Shown piece by piece: positions 8,302 to 17,462 of a DNA stretch of 64,000 nucleotides. Origin of the DNA: Fulvivirga ulvae. Lineage in GTDB: Bacteria; Bacteroidota; Bacteroidia; Cytophagales; Cyclobacteriaceae. Where the stretch lies: NCBI RefSeq assembly GCF_021389975.1, contig NZ_CP089981.1, positions 6,907,501-6,971,500 of the forward strand, in the 5' to 3' direction. The stretch's first letter is position 1, and each line of letters begins with the position of its first letter. The position numbers were made by a program, and so were the translations under genes. The notes beneath the pieces are model-generated. The model did not search any database and was not told the origin of the DNA. It saw nothing but the letters and a program-made list of their open reading frames with translations.

Positions 8302-10251
8302 ATGATTATCAGAAGCCTTTACTGTCTCTGCTTCACGGTTACTCTGGGAGTATCGGTTATGGCACAACATCAGGAAATTGATAGCCTATTGTCTATTGCC
8401 AATCATGCTTCCCTTGAGGGAAATACTGAAAAAGAAATTACAACTCTGATTGATGTAAGCAGCTTATATGCTGAAAAGCAACAATACACCCAATCAATAG
8501 ATATAGCAAGGGATGGACTAGTGAAAACCGCCCGGCTTATGGATCAATCATCCGAAAATTTATCAGCGTTAAAGCTCAAGGCTAAGTTATTAGGCCGGCT
8601 TGGTTATGCTTTTTACAACATCAGCACTTATGATAGCGCCCAATATTATTACCTGCAATCCCTATCCGTCTCGCAACTGTTGAAAGATACACTCTCAATG
8701 GGGTTAACCTATAATTCTCTCTCGATAACATCAAGTAGGTTAGGACAGACTGAGGAAGCGCTCAAACTACTGCTTCAAGCTGCGGAAATGCTTGAAAGTA
8801 TAGACGAAAAGAAGAAGCTTTCTGCCATTTATAATAACATTGGGAATATTCTGAGTAATCCTCTGGGTGAATATGAGAGGGCAAGAAGATATTTTCAAAA
8901 GGCCAATGCCATGAATAATGATGAAAAATTTATGGCATCCAGATACAATAACATTGCTATGACGTTTGACTATAAAACAGAAAGAGATTCGGCGCTGTTT
9001 TACCTGCTCAAAGCCGAAAAGCTTCACAGGAAAAACAACAACCAAAGAAATCTTGTAGAGTGCCTGAATAACATTTCAAACTTGTATGCTACCCATAATG
9101 AGCATTTCAAAGCAAGGGAATATCTGCTGGAAGCAGAAACTATAGGCAAGCTCATTGGATACCAGCATAACCTAAGCGATACCTATTTTAATCTATCAAA
9201 CAATGCCATGGCCCTTAAAAACTTTAGGAAAGCGCTTGTCTATGCCCGAGAATCTTTAAAGCTGGCACAAACCCTGAAGCTAACCCCCAGTATTAAAGAC
9301 TCTTATTGGCAAATGGGAGATGTATATAAAAATTTAGGTAATGCAGATTCGGCTTACAGCTACATGTTAAAATTCCACATGCTCAACGACAGTATTTTTC
9401 GTGAACAAAACAAAGAGCGTATTGCATCAATGGAGCGACAATATCAGACCGAAAAAAAGGAACAGCAAATCAACAGCCTCCGGCAAGAGGCTTCAATCAA
9501 CCAACTGGAAATTAAACAAAAAAATATGTGGTTAATCGGATCAGCCATAACTTCAGTTTTACTGCTGGTGGCTGGCAGTACCTATATCGGCCAACGTAAG
9601 TTGCGCTTTAAACAACAGACCCTCACCTTGGAGCAGAAGCTGCTCCGCACACAAATGAATCCACATTTCCTGTTCAACTCGCTCATGTGTATCCAGCATT
9701 TTATTTATCAAAACAACCCGGCTGAGGCGGGGAAGTACCTGTCTAAATACGCCCGGCTAATGCGGTTGATACTGGAAAATTCGCGATTGGATTTTGTGCC
9801 AATTCACAAGGAGGTGGAAGCTTTACAGTATTACTTTGAATTACAACGCCTCCGGTTTAAAAACAAGTTTGAGTATAACATCACGGTAGACCCGGAAATT
9901 ACTGAAGACGTTATGATCCCTCCCATGTTTGCCCAGCCCTTCATCGAAAACTCCCTGGAGCATGGCATTTTACAAAAAAGTGAGAAAGGAATAGTCAATG
10001 TGAAATTTGAAATGAGTGATAACAGGATTCATTTCAGTGTAACAGACAACGGAGTAGGTATTAAAGCTTCCGGTCAGCATAATACAGGTGATCACCAGTC
10101 ACTAGCCACAAAAATTACCCGTGAACGCCTCAACAACCTGTACAAAGGCAAAAGCACGCTTGCTTCGATGAAAATCAGTGAACTCCGGGATGATAATGAT
10201 TTTATTACCGGAACACAAGCCTCATTTTATATACCCTATAGTTTAGCATAA
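8302..10251 (+). CDS. LytS-type sensor histidine kinase with TPR sensor region
   Basis: A cleavable signal sequence (MIIRSLYCLCFTVTLGVSVMAQ) leads a periplasmic array of tetratricopeptide-like repeats to about residue 370. A coiled coil, one membrane helix (about 409-430) and a cytoplasmic His_kinase domain follow, with phosphoacceptor in QMNPHFLFNSL (His about 455). The ATPase part has PPMFAQPFIENSLEHGI (N box) and DNGVGI (G box). I chose the ATG at 8302 over an in-frame GTG at 8263 because the signal peptide begins there. The stop overlaps the start of the LytTR regulator gene (TAATG), so the two are translationally coupled partners. Confidence 0.92.
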   Translation: MIIRSLYCLCFTVTLGVSVMAQHQEIDSLLSIANHASLEGNTEKEITTLIDVSSLYAEKQQYTQSIDIARDGLVKTARLMDQSSENLSALKLKAKLLGRLGYAFYNISTYDSAQYYYLQSLSVSQLLKDTLSMGLTYNSLSITSSRLGQTEEALKLLLQAAEMLESIDEKKKLSAIYNNIGNILSNPLGEYERARRYFQKANAMNNDEKFMASRYNNIAMTFDYKTERDSALFYLLKAEKLHRKNNNQRNLVECLNNISNLYATHNEHFKAREYLLEAETIGKLIGYQHNLSDTYFNLSNNAMALKNFRKALVYARESLKLAQTLKLTPSIKDSYWQMGDVYKNLGNADSAYSYMLKFHMLNDSIFREQNKERIASMERQYQTEKKEQQINSLRQEASINQLEIKQKNMWLIGSAITSVLLLVAGSTYIGQRKLRFKQQTLTLEQKLLRTQMNPHFLFNSLMCIQHFIYQNNPAEAGKYLSKYARLMRLILENSRLDFVPIHKEVEALQYYFELQRLRFKNKFEYNITVDPEITEDVMIPPMFAQPFIENSLEHGILQKSEKGIVNVKFEMSDNRIHFSVTDNGVGIKASGQHNTGDHQSLATKITRERLNNLYKGKSTLASMKISELRDDNDFITGTQASFYIPYSLA

Positions 10252-10994
10252 TGCGAGCAATTATAATTGACGATGAAGAAAATATCCGTATCACCATACG
10301 CAATATGCTGCATGTGCACTGTCCGGAAATAAAGGTAGTAGCAGAAGCGGAGGGTGTTAATTCGGCGGTAATGCAAATAGAAAGGTATATGCCTGATCTT
10401 GTATTTCTGGATGTAAATATCCAGGGAGGCACCGGCTTTGACCTGCTCAAGCTTGTAAACCATACGGCCTTTAAGCTGATCTTTATTACAGCATACGATG
10501 AATTTGCCCTCAGAGCTTTTAAATATAGCGCTGTGGATTACCTGCTAAAGCCTATTGACCCGGAAGAACTTGAAGCAGCTGTAAGTAAAGCAATAGATGC
10601 ACATAGTATCAATGATCAGCGACACCAGTTCTCACTTTTGCTCAATTCATATAAACATACAGCTTCCTCGCCACAAAAGATCATTTTAAAAACAACAGAA
10701 AGTATCCACTTGGTGTCCATTCCTGACATTATACGGTGTGAAGCTCAGGGTAATTATACACAGTTTTCGCTGACTCATAACAGGAAAATATTGGTCTCAA
10801 AAACATTAAAGGAGTATGATGAGTTGCTATCTGATCACAACTTCTTCAGGGTGCACCACTCGCACTTAATCAATATCGAGTTTATAGAGCGGATAGATAA
10901 GCGCGAAGGAGGTTATGTTGTGTTGGAAGACCACTCCGAGATCCCTATATCCGTCCGCAAGCGCGATCAACTTTTTAAAATTTTAAAAATATAA
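10251..10994 (+). CDS. LytTR-family response regulator
   Basis: The 247-residue protein has an N-terminal receiver domain (IIDDEENIR; phosphoacceptor Asp in LVFLDVNIQGG; Lys in YLLKPIDPEEL) and a C-terminal LytTR DNA-binding domain (about 145-247; HLVSIPDIIRCEAQGNYTQF, FFRVHHSHLIN, PISVRKRDQLF). It is the cognate regulator of the upstream LytS-type kinase, with a one-base overlap. Targets cannot be identified from the window. Confidence 0.95.
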   Translation: MRAIIIDDEENIRITIRNMLHVHCPEIKVVAEAEGVNSAVMQIERYMPDLVFLDVNIQGGTGFDLLKLVNHTAFKLIFITAYDEFALRAFKYSAVDYLLKPIDPEELEAAVSKAIDAHSINDQRHQFSLLLNSYKHTASSPQKIILKTTESIHLVSIPDIIRCEAQGNYTQFSLTHNRKILVSKTLKEYDELLSDHNFFRVHHSHLINIEFIERIDKREGGYVVLEDHSEIPISVRKRDQLFKILKI

Positions 10995-11060
10995 AGGAGA
11001 AGGAGGAAACTATACAATACGAAACCCGATATTTCCGGCTTCTTTAGGGTGTATAACCCT

Positions 11061-11280
11061 CTCCGACGCGGAGATGGAGTTTTGACTTTGCTAATTATTC
11101 GGTTGATTAACATATGATATCACACTCAAAAAATGGCATGAACTACGCCCAAAACCGTCATTCCTGAATTTTCGTACGTGAACGTATTCTATGCAGGAAT
11201 TTAATGAAAATATCAGGAATCTCCCCGATCCAGGGCAGTGCCCAAACATTCTGTAGCACATTTAATCAGGGGATTCCAAA
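11061..11280. repeat. 220-bp direct repeat, copy 1
   Basis: This stretch is nearly identical to 12411-12632. It starts CTCCGACGCGGAGATGG and ends GGGGATTCCAAA, with a 2-nt indel and a handful of substitutions between copies. It contains a CGTCATTCC motif. Copy 1 continues past the shared part into an inverted GGAATGACGGG, so the whole looks like a REP-type interspersed element. It fills most of the gap 10995-11369. Confidence 0.9.
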
Positions 11281-11369
11281 GCTCCGCTTCGCTGCGTTTG
11301 GAATGACGGGTAGAAACTCCCGCTGTATTTTCACAAGCATGTATCAGTTTATTCAAGCACAAAATAACC

Positions 11370-12281
11370 CTACGGAGTTACTACATTTAAATCCAGTGAA
11401 AACTGATATCTGTTAAACGAATCAGGATTATATAGGACTTTAGAGACAATCTGTAACTTCTTGTTACTTTCAGCATCCAGCCACACCCAATCATTAGGGA
11501 TTTCGCTTAGAACTTGTTCCACTTGCTCTTTAAATTTCTCGTCACCATGGGCATGAATAAATTTATAAGTACCATTTTGATCTACTTCATAAACTACTTC
11601 TGAGGACTTGGATATGGGAGATTTCATTTTTATCTCAAACTGAAGTGTATGGTAGCTGTTATAAAATCTCTCCGGCCCTCCTAAAAAGGCTAAAAAATCA
11701 TTATCCTCCTCTCGCAAACGGTTCAGAACAAACTCCTTTGAGGAGTGATCAAATTGATGAATCAAATAGCCTGATCTTGAATAATAACTCCATACACCCA
11801 CCTTTTTATCTTCACTGTACTTACCAGAACACACAATTTGCTGCCCGGTGGAATCAAACGCTACAATGAACCCATCCTTACCACTGATCGCCGAAGTTCT
11901 CTTCTCGGCTCCAAGCAAAGTTTGTAAGCTCTTACCATTACTTAATCCCGGATAATAATACCTCCAGTTTCCTTCTCTCTTCCCATTCCTATACTCGCCA
12001 GCTGATTTCAGAAAATTACTTGGGTTTGAATAATAAAAAGTCAGCCAGACACCATCCTTTATTCCATACTTATAATAACCATACTCAATGAGAAACTGAT
12101 TATTCAAAATATCTTTAAAAGTGGTTAGCGACTCTCCATACTTCATATTTTTATCAGCCTTTAGCACGTAATACTCCTGGGTAATTCCCCCCTTATTCTT
12201 CTTCTTTTTCGTCAGCTCTTGAGCATAAGATATTTCAGCTACAAAGCACAATAACAGTAAACAAACCAACCTATATTTCAT
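11370..12281 (-). CDS. Secreted MORN-variant repeat protein
   Basis: The most likely start is the ATG at 12281, giving a signal peptide MKYRLVCLLLLCFVAEISYA. The mature part has repeats of the form YGYYKYGIKDGVWLTFYY, AGEYRNGKREGNWRYYY and SGKYSEDKKVGVWSYYS, the Bacteroidota MORN-like (toxin-antitoxin YwqK-type) antigen repeat pattern. The C-terminal 120 residues have no recognised domain. In-frame ATGs at 12290 and 12320 would extend the N-terminus. The gene sits precisely between the two 220-bp direct repeats and may have moved or been duplicated with them. Confidence 0.75.
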   Translation of the reverse strand: MKYRLVCLLLLCFVAEISYAQELTKKKKNKGGITQEYYVLKADKNMKYGESLTTFKDILNNQFLIEYGYYKYGIKDGVWLTFYYSNPSNFLKSAGEYRNGKREGNWRYYYPGLSNGKSLQTLLGAEKRTSAISGKDGFIVAFDSTGQQIVCSGKYSEDKKVGVWSYYSRSGYLIHQFDHSSKEFVLNRLREEDNDFLAFLGGPERFYNSYHTLQFEIKMKSPISKSSEVVYEVDQNGTYKFIHAHGDEKFKEQVEQVLSEIPNDWVWLDAESNKKLQIVSKVLYNPDSFNRYQFSLDLNVVTP

Positions 12282-12410
12282 TAGAATCATTTTTATGCGG
12301 CAAATATAATAATTTGACATACAAGTGGTCCATTAAACATTCTGACATACCATCACTCAACAGTGCTGCTAATTTTGCCCCTTGTAGTTTAGCCTTGGGC
12401 AGAATGCCCC

Positions 12411-12632
12411 CTCCGACGCGGAGATGGAGTTTTGACTTTGCTAATTATTCGGTTGATTTTAACGTATGATATCACACTCAAAAAATGGCATGAACTACGC
12501 CCAAAACCGTCATTCCTGAATTTTCGCACGTGAACGTATTCTATGCAGGAATTTAATGAAAATATCAGGAATCTCCCCGATCCGGGGCAGTGCCCAAACA
12601 TTCTGTAGCACATTTAATCAGGGGATTCCAAA
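12411..12632. repeat. 220-bp direct repeat, copy 2
   Basis: This is the second copy of the element at 11061-11280 in the same orientation, 1.35 kb apart. Similarity stops abruptly after GGGGATTCCAAA at 12632. From there the sequence becomes A/T-rich and leads into the integrase gene, so this edge is a candidate junction between chromosome and inserted DNA. Confidence 0.9.
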
Positions 12633-12660
12633 TCTAATTGTTTTGCTATATTAATAGTAC

Positions 12661-12695
12661 AAAAAGTGCCTTAATAAATAATTAAAGCACTTTTT
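12661..12695. terminator. A/T-rich stem-loop upstream of the integrase
   Basis: AAAAAGTGC and GCACTTTTT form a 9-bp stem around an A/T-rich loop. It could be a bidirectional terminator or part of the element end. It lies 30 bp inside the repeat edge and 120 bp before the integrase start. Confidence 0.5.
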
Positions 12696-12817
12696 CGCAA
12701 CATAAATATATATGTTAGCGTTGGTTTAAATGTTAAAATCATAGCAAAAAAGTAGCAAAGTGTTGAGGGGGTAGAGCTATGGATTCTAGCATTTCATAAA
12801 CCAGTTAATTAAAGTCC

Positions 12818-14095
12818 ATGGCAACAATTTCAGTTATACTCGATACAAGAAACAAGAAAGCAAAAAAGTTTCCGATAGTAATAAGGCTGTCTCACAAGGG
12901 AATTCCTAAGATGATACCATTAGGCTACAAGACCTCTTTTGAAGATTGGAACAATGAAAAACAGAGGGTAAAAAAATCCTATCCAAACTCCACTAGGGTT
13001 AATGCTCAGATAACCTCAAAGTTCAGTGCTGCTGAAAGCTTAATTGCAATGTATGACTTTAACTTGAAGGACATGTCTGTTTATCAGCTAGCCGAGATTA
13101 TAAAAAAAGAGATCAACGAAACTAGTACAAGAAACTTTCCTATTAACGAGATAAGACGAACTACTCTAAAAGAATATGGTAAAAAGGTAGCTAAAGTATA
13201 TCGAGAGGCGAAAAGATTCGGAATGGCCAAGGGAATGGAGTCGGCAATCAACGTATTTACGAGATACGCCGGCGATGTCTATTTAAAAGATATAGATGAA
13301 ACTATGTTGATGGCTTATGAAGCTCACTGCAAAGGGCGAGGAGTAAAAATTAATGGTTATGGTGTCCAACTTCGTTATATAAGACGAATCTATAATTTGG
13401 CAATCAAAGACAAAAGCGTCGAAGTCACCAGAAATGATTACCCGTTTGGACCTACTGGTTACTCTATTCAGAACGCAAGAACGCAGAAAAGAGCAATACC
13501 GATTGAATACATACGGCAAATTGCCAAACTTCCTTACGAGGAAGGCACAACTAAGTGGCATACTCGTAACTATATTTTGTTCTCTTTTTTCTGTAGAGGA
13601 ATGAATTTTGTTGACATAGCTTTTTTGACAAGGGACAAAATAGTTGATGGCCGGCTAATGTATATGCGTACTAAAACCAAAAGTAGAAAGAATACGAAAA
13701 CATTAAACGTAAAACTTCCAAAAGAGGCTTTGGAAATTTTATCATATTATTTAAAAGAAGAACGGCCTGGAAATCTAGTCTTCCCTATACTTGAAAAATT
13801 CATTCATCTTGAGGCAAGTTTGGTGTACGAAATCTATAATAATCGGCGTGCTACATTTAATAAGCGTCTTAACAGAATCGGAGAGGATGTTAAGTTACCA
13901 CTAAAGCTTACAAGTTATGTAATAAGACACACATTCGCTACTGGAAGCTTAAAAAGTGGTATTTCAACAAATGTCATTGGTGATATGCTCGGCCATACTG
14001 ATTACGTCTCTACAGAAGCGTATCTGGCTGATCTGGAAAATGAAGTTCTTGATAAAGCAGCGGATTCCGTTTTCTCTCTCATACCTAGTGAGTGA
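12818..14095 (+). CDS. Tyrosine recombinase/integrase (Bacteroides type)
   Basis: The 425-residue protein has an Arm-type N-terminal domain (ATISVILDTRNKKAKKFPI), a SAM-like core-binding domain (about 110-215) and a C-terminal catalytic domain. Catalytic elements visible are Arg in FFCRGMNFVDIA, Lys in MRTKTKSRKNTK, Y-V-I-R-H in SYVIRHTFAT (Tyr at the usual first His position, common in this family), LGHTDY and the nucleophile Tyr in STEAYL. It probably catalyses integration and excision of a mobile element. No adjacent tRNA or matching att pair was found. A terminator follows. Confidence 0.93.
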   Translation: MATISVILDTRNKKAKKFPIVIRLSHKGIPKMIPLGYKTSFEDWNNEKQRVKKSYPNSTRVNAQITSKFSAAESLIAMYDFNLKDMSVYQLAEIIKKEINETSTRNFPINEIRRTTLKEYGKKVAKVYREAKRFGMAKGMESAINVFTRYAGDVYLKDIDETMLMAYEAHCKGRGVKINGYGVQLRYIRRIYNLAIKDKSVEVTRNDYPFGPTGYSIQNARTQKRAIPIEYIRQIAKLPYEEGTTKWHTRNYILFSFFCRGMNFVDIAFLTRDKIVDGRLMYMRTKTKSRKNTKTLNVKLPKEALEILSYYLKEERPGNLVFPILEKFIHLEASLVYEIYNNRRATFNKRLNRIGEDVKLPLKLTSYVIRHTFATGSLKSGISTNVIGDMLGHTDYVSTEAYLADLENEVLDKAADSVFSLIPSE

Positions 14096-14112
14096 AGACA
14101 TCTCTATAAAAA

Positions 14113-14145
14113 TAAAGGGTGTCAACAATTTAACACCCTTTTTTC
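14113..14145 (+). terminator. Terminator after the integrase
   Basis: AAAGGGTGT and ACACCCTTT pair around a 10-nt loop, followed by TTTTT. Confidence 0.85.
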
Positions 14146-14178
14146 TGTAAAAACTGCCAATCAATACACTTTAAAAAA

Positions 14179-14288
14179 ATAGATATACCATACGAGAATG
14201 CTTGTAGGCGTGGTCTTCCATTTGTTTCTAAAGAGGAAGATTTCTGCGAGGTTGGGTGAATTATAAATATAAAAAAAATCAAGAATGG
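14179..14288 (+). pseudogene. 3' remnant of a YunG-like gene
   Basis: This stretch aligns with 30278-30400, the 3' end of the intact YunG-like gene. Both read I-D-I-P-Y-E, then R-G-L-P-F-V-S, then drift, and both reach GGGTGAATTATA and an AAAATCAAGAATG tail. The first part of the gene is absent, so only a decayed C-terminal fragment is left beside the integrase. Confidence 0.7.
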
Positions 14289-14300
14289 CATTAAAAAAGA

Positions 14301-14346
14301 GGCATAACAAGTCATGTTAAGCCTTCTAAACACAACTTGTTATGCC
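14301..14346. repeat. 12-bp inverted repeat, hairpin
   Basis: GGCATAACAAGT and ACTTGTTATGCC form a perfect 12-bp stem with a 22-nt loop. It is not followed by a T-run, so it does not look like an ordinary terminator. The surrounding stretch 14289-14528 has no gene I can support. Confidence 0.6.
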
Positions 14347-14528
14347 CACTTAGGGTACCGCTTTAGTGCTCTTTCAGCCTATAATTCTACCCGTCTCTTT
14401 TTTACTTGCTCTGTGATTCCTCAAAATATCTCAACTATGAGCTAAGCATGATCGCTAAATAGCAAAGGTGATTAAAAAAAAGTATAAACTAGCGGAAGAT
14501 TGTTTCAACGGCTGATCTGCCGTTTCAT

Positions 14529-15182
14529 TTAACCGTTTTGATTTCTACCTATTATAACCTGCCTGGTACCTCTGGGTGTTCCCACAATAATTCCTGAAGG
14601 TTTCTGAATTCGAATATCAGTTGTCTCTATGTCGAATCGTAGTTGAGCTGGCACGAGTGCCTTGCAAGGGTCATAATCGCTTAGATCTACTAAATTTAGC
14701 CTATAGTAAGGTGGAATACTTTTGAGAATTGAGCCGTCCCATTCTAAAGCAAATGAATGAGGAAAGCAGCCACCACTGTAATTAATATCAATAATTAATT
14801 GGCCTGTTAGTTCATCAAAAGATGCTCCTCGCAACACAACGGTGTTGGCTTGTTCAGTTGTGAAGTTCTCTACTTTTTTGACCTTCAGCAGAGTCGTTTC
14901 GTAATCCCTGTGTTCTGGGTCAGGACTTGATTGAGTGATTCTTAATCCGTTAGCACTTTCATTTCCTGTCCACGGTGCTTCCGTAGAAAATGGGATCATC
15001 ATATCAACGCCATAGACCGTTGTGGGGATTACCTCAAGTGTATAGCCCCAGAGTCCATCTTCAGGCTCTTTTATATAAATATGTTCTTTTAGCTTAGCAT
15101 TCAAATTGGTTCTTGAAAGTAGCCCAGAAACAACAACTTTTTTATCAGTTGTAATGTCAATTTGTTGGATGTACGCTCTCAT
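14529..15182 (-). CDS. Hypothetical protein, 217 residues
   Basis: No family was recognised. The protein lacks a signal peptide and membrane helix. It is beta-rich, with MRAYIQQIDITTDKKVVVSG at the start and a central SGGCFPHSFALEWDGS segment resembling NIPSNAP- or lipocalin-like small beta domains only superficially. It has paired cysteines (GGC, YDPC). The gene lies alone between the integrase region and another minus-strand gene. Confidence 0.6.
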   Translation of the reverse strand: MRAYIQQIDITTDKKVVVSGLLSRTNLNAKLKEHIYIKEPEDGLWGYTLEVIPTTVYGVDMMIPFSTEAPWTGNESANGLRITQSSPDPEHRDYETTLLKVKKVENFTTEQANTVVLRGASFDELTGQLIIDINYSGGCFPHSFALEWDGSILKSIPPYYRLNLVDLSDYDPCKALVPAQLRFDIETTDIRIQKPSGIIVGTPRGTRQVIIGRNQNG

Positions 15183-15299
15183 TTTTTTCTTATTTATGAT
15201 GGATTATATGTTGCAACATTAAGTATTAGCTAAAAGTGAATTGCAGATTATTAAGTTATATATCGTATGAATTCGAGAAGTAGATGATCATTTCTTTGA

Positions 15300-16115
15300 T
15301 CAGTCACTTTTAAATTTATAGCCAAGGCCAAACGAGATCCAAGGCTCACCCTGATAAAACCAATCTCTTTTTTTGTCTATCATTGCATCAAATCCAGTAA
15401 AGGCACCAATGTTTACTTTTCCGAGAGTAATCAATACCCCCCCCTGGTAATAGGTCACTGCAAATGCATCTTCCTTTTCAGAAAGGGTTCCATCAGGATT
15501 TTCCTTAAAATATTGGGCTGTTCCAACACCAAATCCATAGGGAATAAATGAAAGAAAGTTTTGACGTAATGGATTTTTGCCAAGCTTTATCCGAAGACCG
15601 AAATTGTAGCTTAAGGTAAATTCGCCTCCCAATGTCCAGCCTTCGGTTTTTTTTGCGGGTCTAAGCCTAAATGGTTGTACAAGAGGAGTACCGACTATGT
15701 CTGAGTGCAAAAGTGTTTTCCCAAGAGGTTTAATTTGATCTTTTTTTATCGCGAAATAGTAATTGTATGCATTAGTGGAGTCGTTTTTCAATTGAGTTGA
15801 ATCGTAACGCACGACTGTGATAGCCTTTGAACTATCCTTCGGGATTAAAATTTTGGCTTTTGGAAGTATTCTAATAATAAGGTAACCATTTTCGTCTTGA
15901 CTTATTACTTTGTAATCTAGTTTTCTCTTATCAGCATTTATAACAACTGTATCATTGTAGATTTTATTTTGATCTACATCCATTAAACGTATTGCAGTTA
16001 AATCTACTCTGGTTCTGTATACATTCGGGTTAAAAAGTATAGCTTTAAGACTTTGACCGAATAAATGAACCGGTAGCAGAAGGCCCACTAAAATAATTAT
16101 AGTCTTTATTCTCAT
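15300..16115 (-). CDS. Hypothetical exported protein, possible outer-membrane beta-barrel
   Basis: The best start is the ATG at 16115, opening the signal peptide MRIKTIIILVGLLLPVHLFGQ. The product is about 271 residues. Its C-terminal half alternates polar and hydrophobic residues with glycine and aromatic ends (GGEFTLSYNFGLRIKLG, YGFGVGTAQYF, YQGGVLITLGKVNIGAFTGFDAMID) and ends WISFGLGYKFKSD, like a small outer-membrane barrel. An in-frame ATG at 16193 would add 26 non-signal residues. Function is unknown. Confidence 0.65.
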   Translation of the reverse strand: MRIKTIIILVGLLLPVHLFGQSLKAILFNPNVYRTRVDLTAIRLMDVDQNKIYNDTVVINADKRKLDYKVISQDENGYLIIRILPKAKILIPKDSSKAITVVRYDSTQLKNDSTNAYNYYFAIKKDQIKPLGKTLLHSDIVGTPLVQPFRLRPAKKTEGWTLGGEFTLSYNFGLRIKLGKNPLRQNFLSFIPYGFGVGTAQYFKENPDGTLSEKEDAFAVTYYQGGVLITLGKVNIGAFTGFDAMIDKKRDWFYQGEPWISFGLGYKFKSD

Positions 16116-16304
16116 GATTTTTTGTTGTTTAGTGATGATGTAAAAGTAGATTTCCTGCCGCTTGCCCTCCAGAGGAAAACACCTGAGAATCAAATAGGAA
16201 AAACCCTGAAAGCTGTTATAATTATCCTGTTTCTGGTGTTGTTGGTATTTTGTTGTTATTTCTCAGCTTAACTTGATGAAATGTTACACTAAAACAATTT
16301 TATC

Positions 16305-16793
16305 ATGCCAAACAAAAACACATTAGAAAAGGCTTTTGCACCAATAAATCTGACTACAGCTAACGAAATAATTGGTACTTACAAGGCTATTAAAACTAAA
16401 ATGGCCATGTCTTTCCTTGAACTTCCCGATGGTCTGTCGAGGGAGGATCTTGTCACATTCAAGAAAGATATTAACGATTTCAATGGCTTTCTATTTGAAA
16501 AGGATGAAATCTTGAAAATGTTAAGGCCGGGTGTCACTCATTTGATAGTGGTTCTTGGGGCTCATCCTAAAGTAGATCCCCAATATTCACAATTTGGCAA
16601 GGGATCATTCACGGTCGTGGTGGCCGGATGTACTTCCGACACACCAGTGGGAGTAAAATCTGATGAATACGTTGCCGTTGAGCCAGCAAGTGAATACCCT
16701 CCAAGGGCAGTCGTCTCCAAACTGAAACGGGTCGAAGGCTTAAAAAGTAGAGATGGTGCAGTGGAAAAATTAGTATTTAAGGTTAAAAAATAA
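16305..16793 (+). CDS. Hypothetical protein, 162 residues
   Basis: No recognised family. The protein is predicted soluble, with helical N-terminal ~75 residues (LTTANEIIGTYKAIKTKMA) and a beta-rich C-terminal part (HLIVVLGAHPKVDP, SFTVVVAGCTSD). The start ATG is supported by an A-rich leader. It precedes, with a 66-bp gap, a membrane-protein/kinase/regulator operon and could be part of the same transcript. Confidence 0.6.
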   Translation: MPNKNTLEKAFAPINLTTANEIIGTYKAIKTKMAMSFLELPDGLSREDLVTFKKDINDFNGFLFEKDEILKMLRPGVTHLIVVLGAHPKVDPQYSQFGKGSFTVVVAGCTSDTPVGVKSDEYVAVEPASEYPPRAVVSKLKRVEGLKSRDGAVEKLVFKVKK

Positions 16794-16859
16794 ATATTAA
16801 ATTTATGTATCCAGGACATCATAAATAAAATATCCATTTGGAGCATCCTGCTACCGGCT

Positions 16860-17462
16860 GTGGCAGGATGCTTCTTTTACACCAGGCTTACAGTTAAGTC
16901 TAGGCTGATACTACTTTTGGTTTTAGCAGCCTGTATTCCCCAATTGGCAAGGGCCTTTTTGGGGCGAATACCTGCTCTCAATATTTTTTATAATATTAAT
17001 GTCGGATTAGAGCTTTTGATCTTGTACTTCTTTTTTAGAAGAAGTTACAGTACAATCAGGAAACAACAAATCTTCAAAATATTAGGTGTTCTTTGTCTTT
17101 TGTTGGGAGTAATCTCTATCAGTTATTGGGGCGTTGAAAGCAAGTTCCTTACCGAATGGCTCTGTTTTAATAATCTTGTTTATACCTCCTGGATATTGTT
17201 GAGTGTATTGGACATTTATGAAAATGATGATCGTTTACTACGTACTCAAAGGTCATATTTACTCTTTCTTCTGGGGTTATTTCTTTATACCTCATGTACT
17301 ATGCTAATCTTTGGGTTGTGGCACTATATTATGGCTAACAGTGACAGTCTACTTAAAAATCTCTGGATTATACATGATGTATTCAACACCATTATGTATC
17401 TGGTATTTTTAATTGGCTTTTACAGTGACTATAGAAGGCAGACAAAACCCATACGACCATGA
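16860..17462 (+). CDS. Integral membrane protein of a two-component operon
   Basis: A hydrophobic protein of about 200 residues with roughly six helices (LILLLVLAACIPQLARAF, LLILYFFF, ILGVLCLLLGVISISYW, WILLSVLDIY, YLLFLLGLFLYTSC, TIMYLVFLIGFY). It is likely a membrane partner or sensor for the kinase that starts four bases before its end (ATGA overlap). The start is odd: the GTG at 16860 lies inside what looks like the first helix. In-frame sequence encoding IQDIINKISIWSILLPAVAG extends upstream to a stop at 16791 without any ATG, GTG or TTG, so initiation at a rare codon or a small indel is possible. Confidence 0.7.
   Translation: MAGCFFYTRLTVKSRLILLLVLAACIPQLARAFLGRIPALNIFYNINVGLELLILYFFFRRSYSTIRKQQIFKILGVLCLLLGVISISYWGVESKFLTEWLCFNNLVYTSWILLSVLDIYENDDRLLRTQRSYLLFLLGLFLYTSCTMLIFGLWHYIMANSDSLLKNLWIIHDVFNTIMYLVFLIGFYSDYRRQTKPIRP

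Noticed and set aside
14301..14346. Integron attC site
   Set aside because: The 12-bp inverted repeat looks superficially like an attC end, but it lacks the second pair of boxes and there is no integron integrase nearby.
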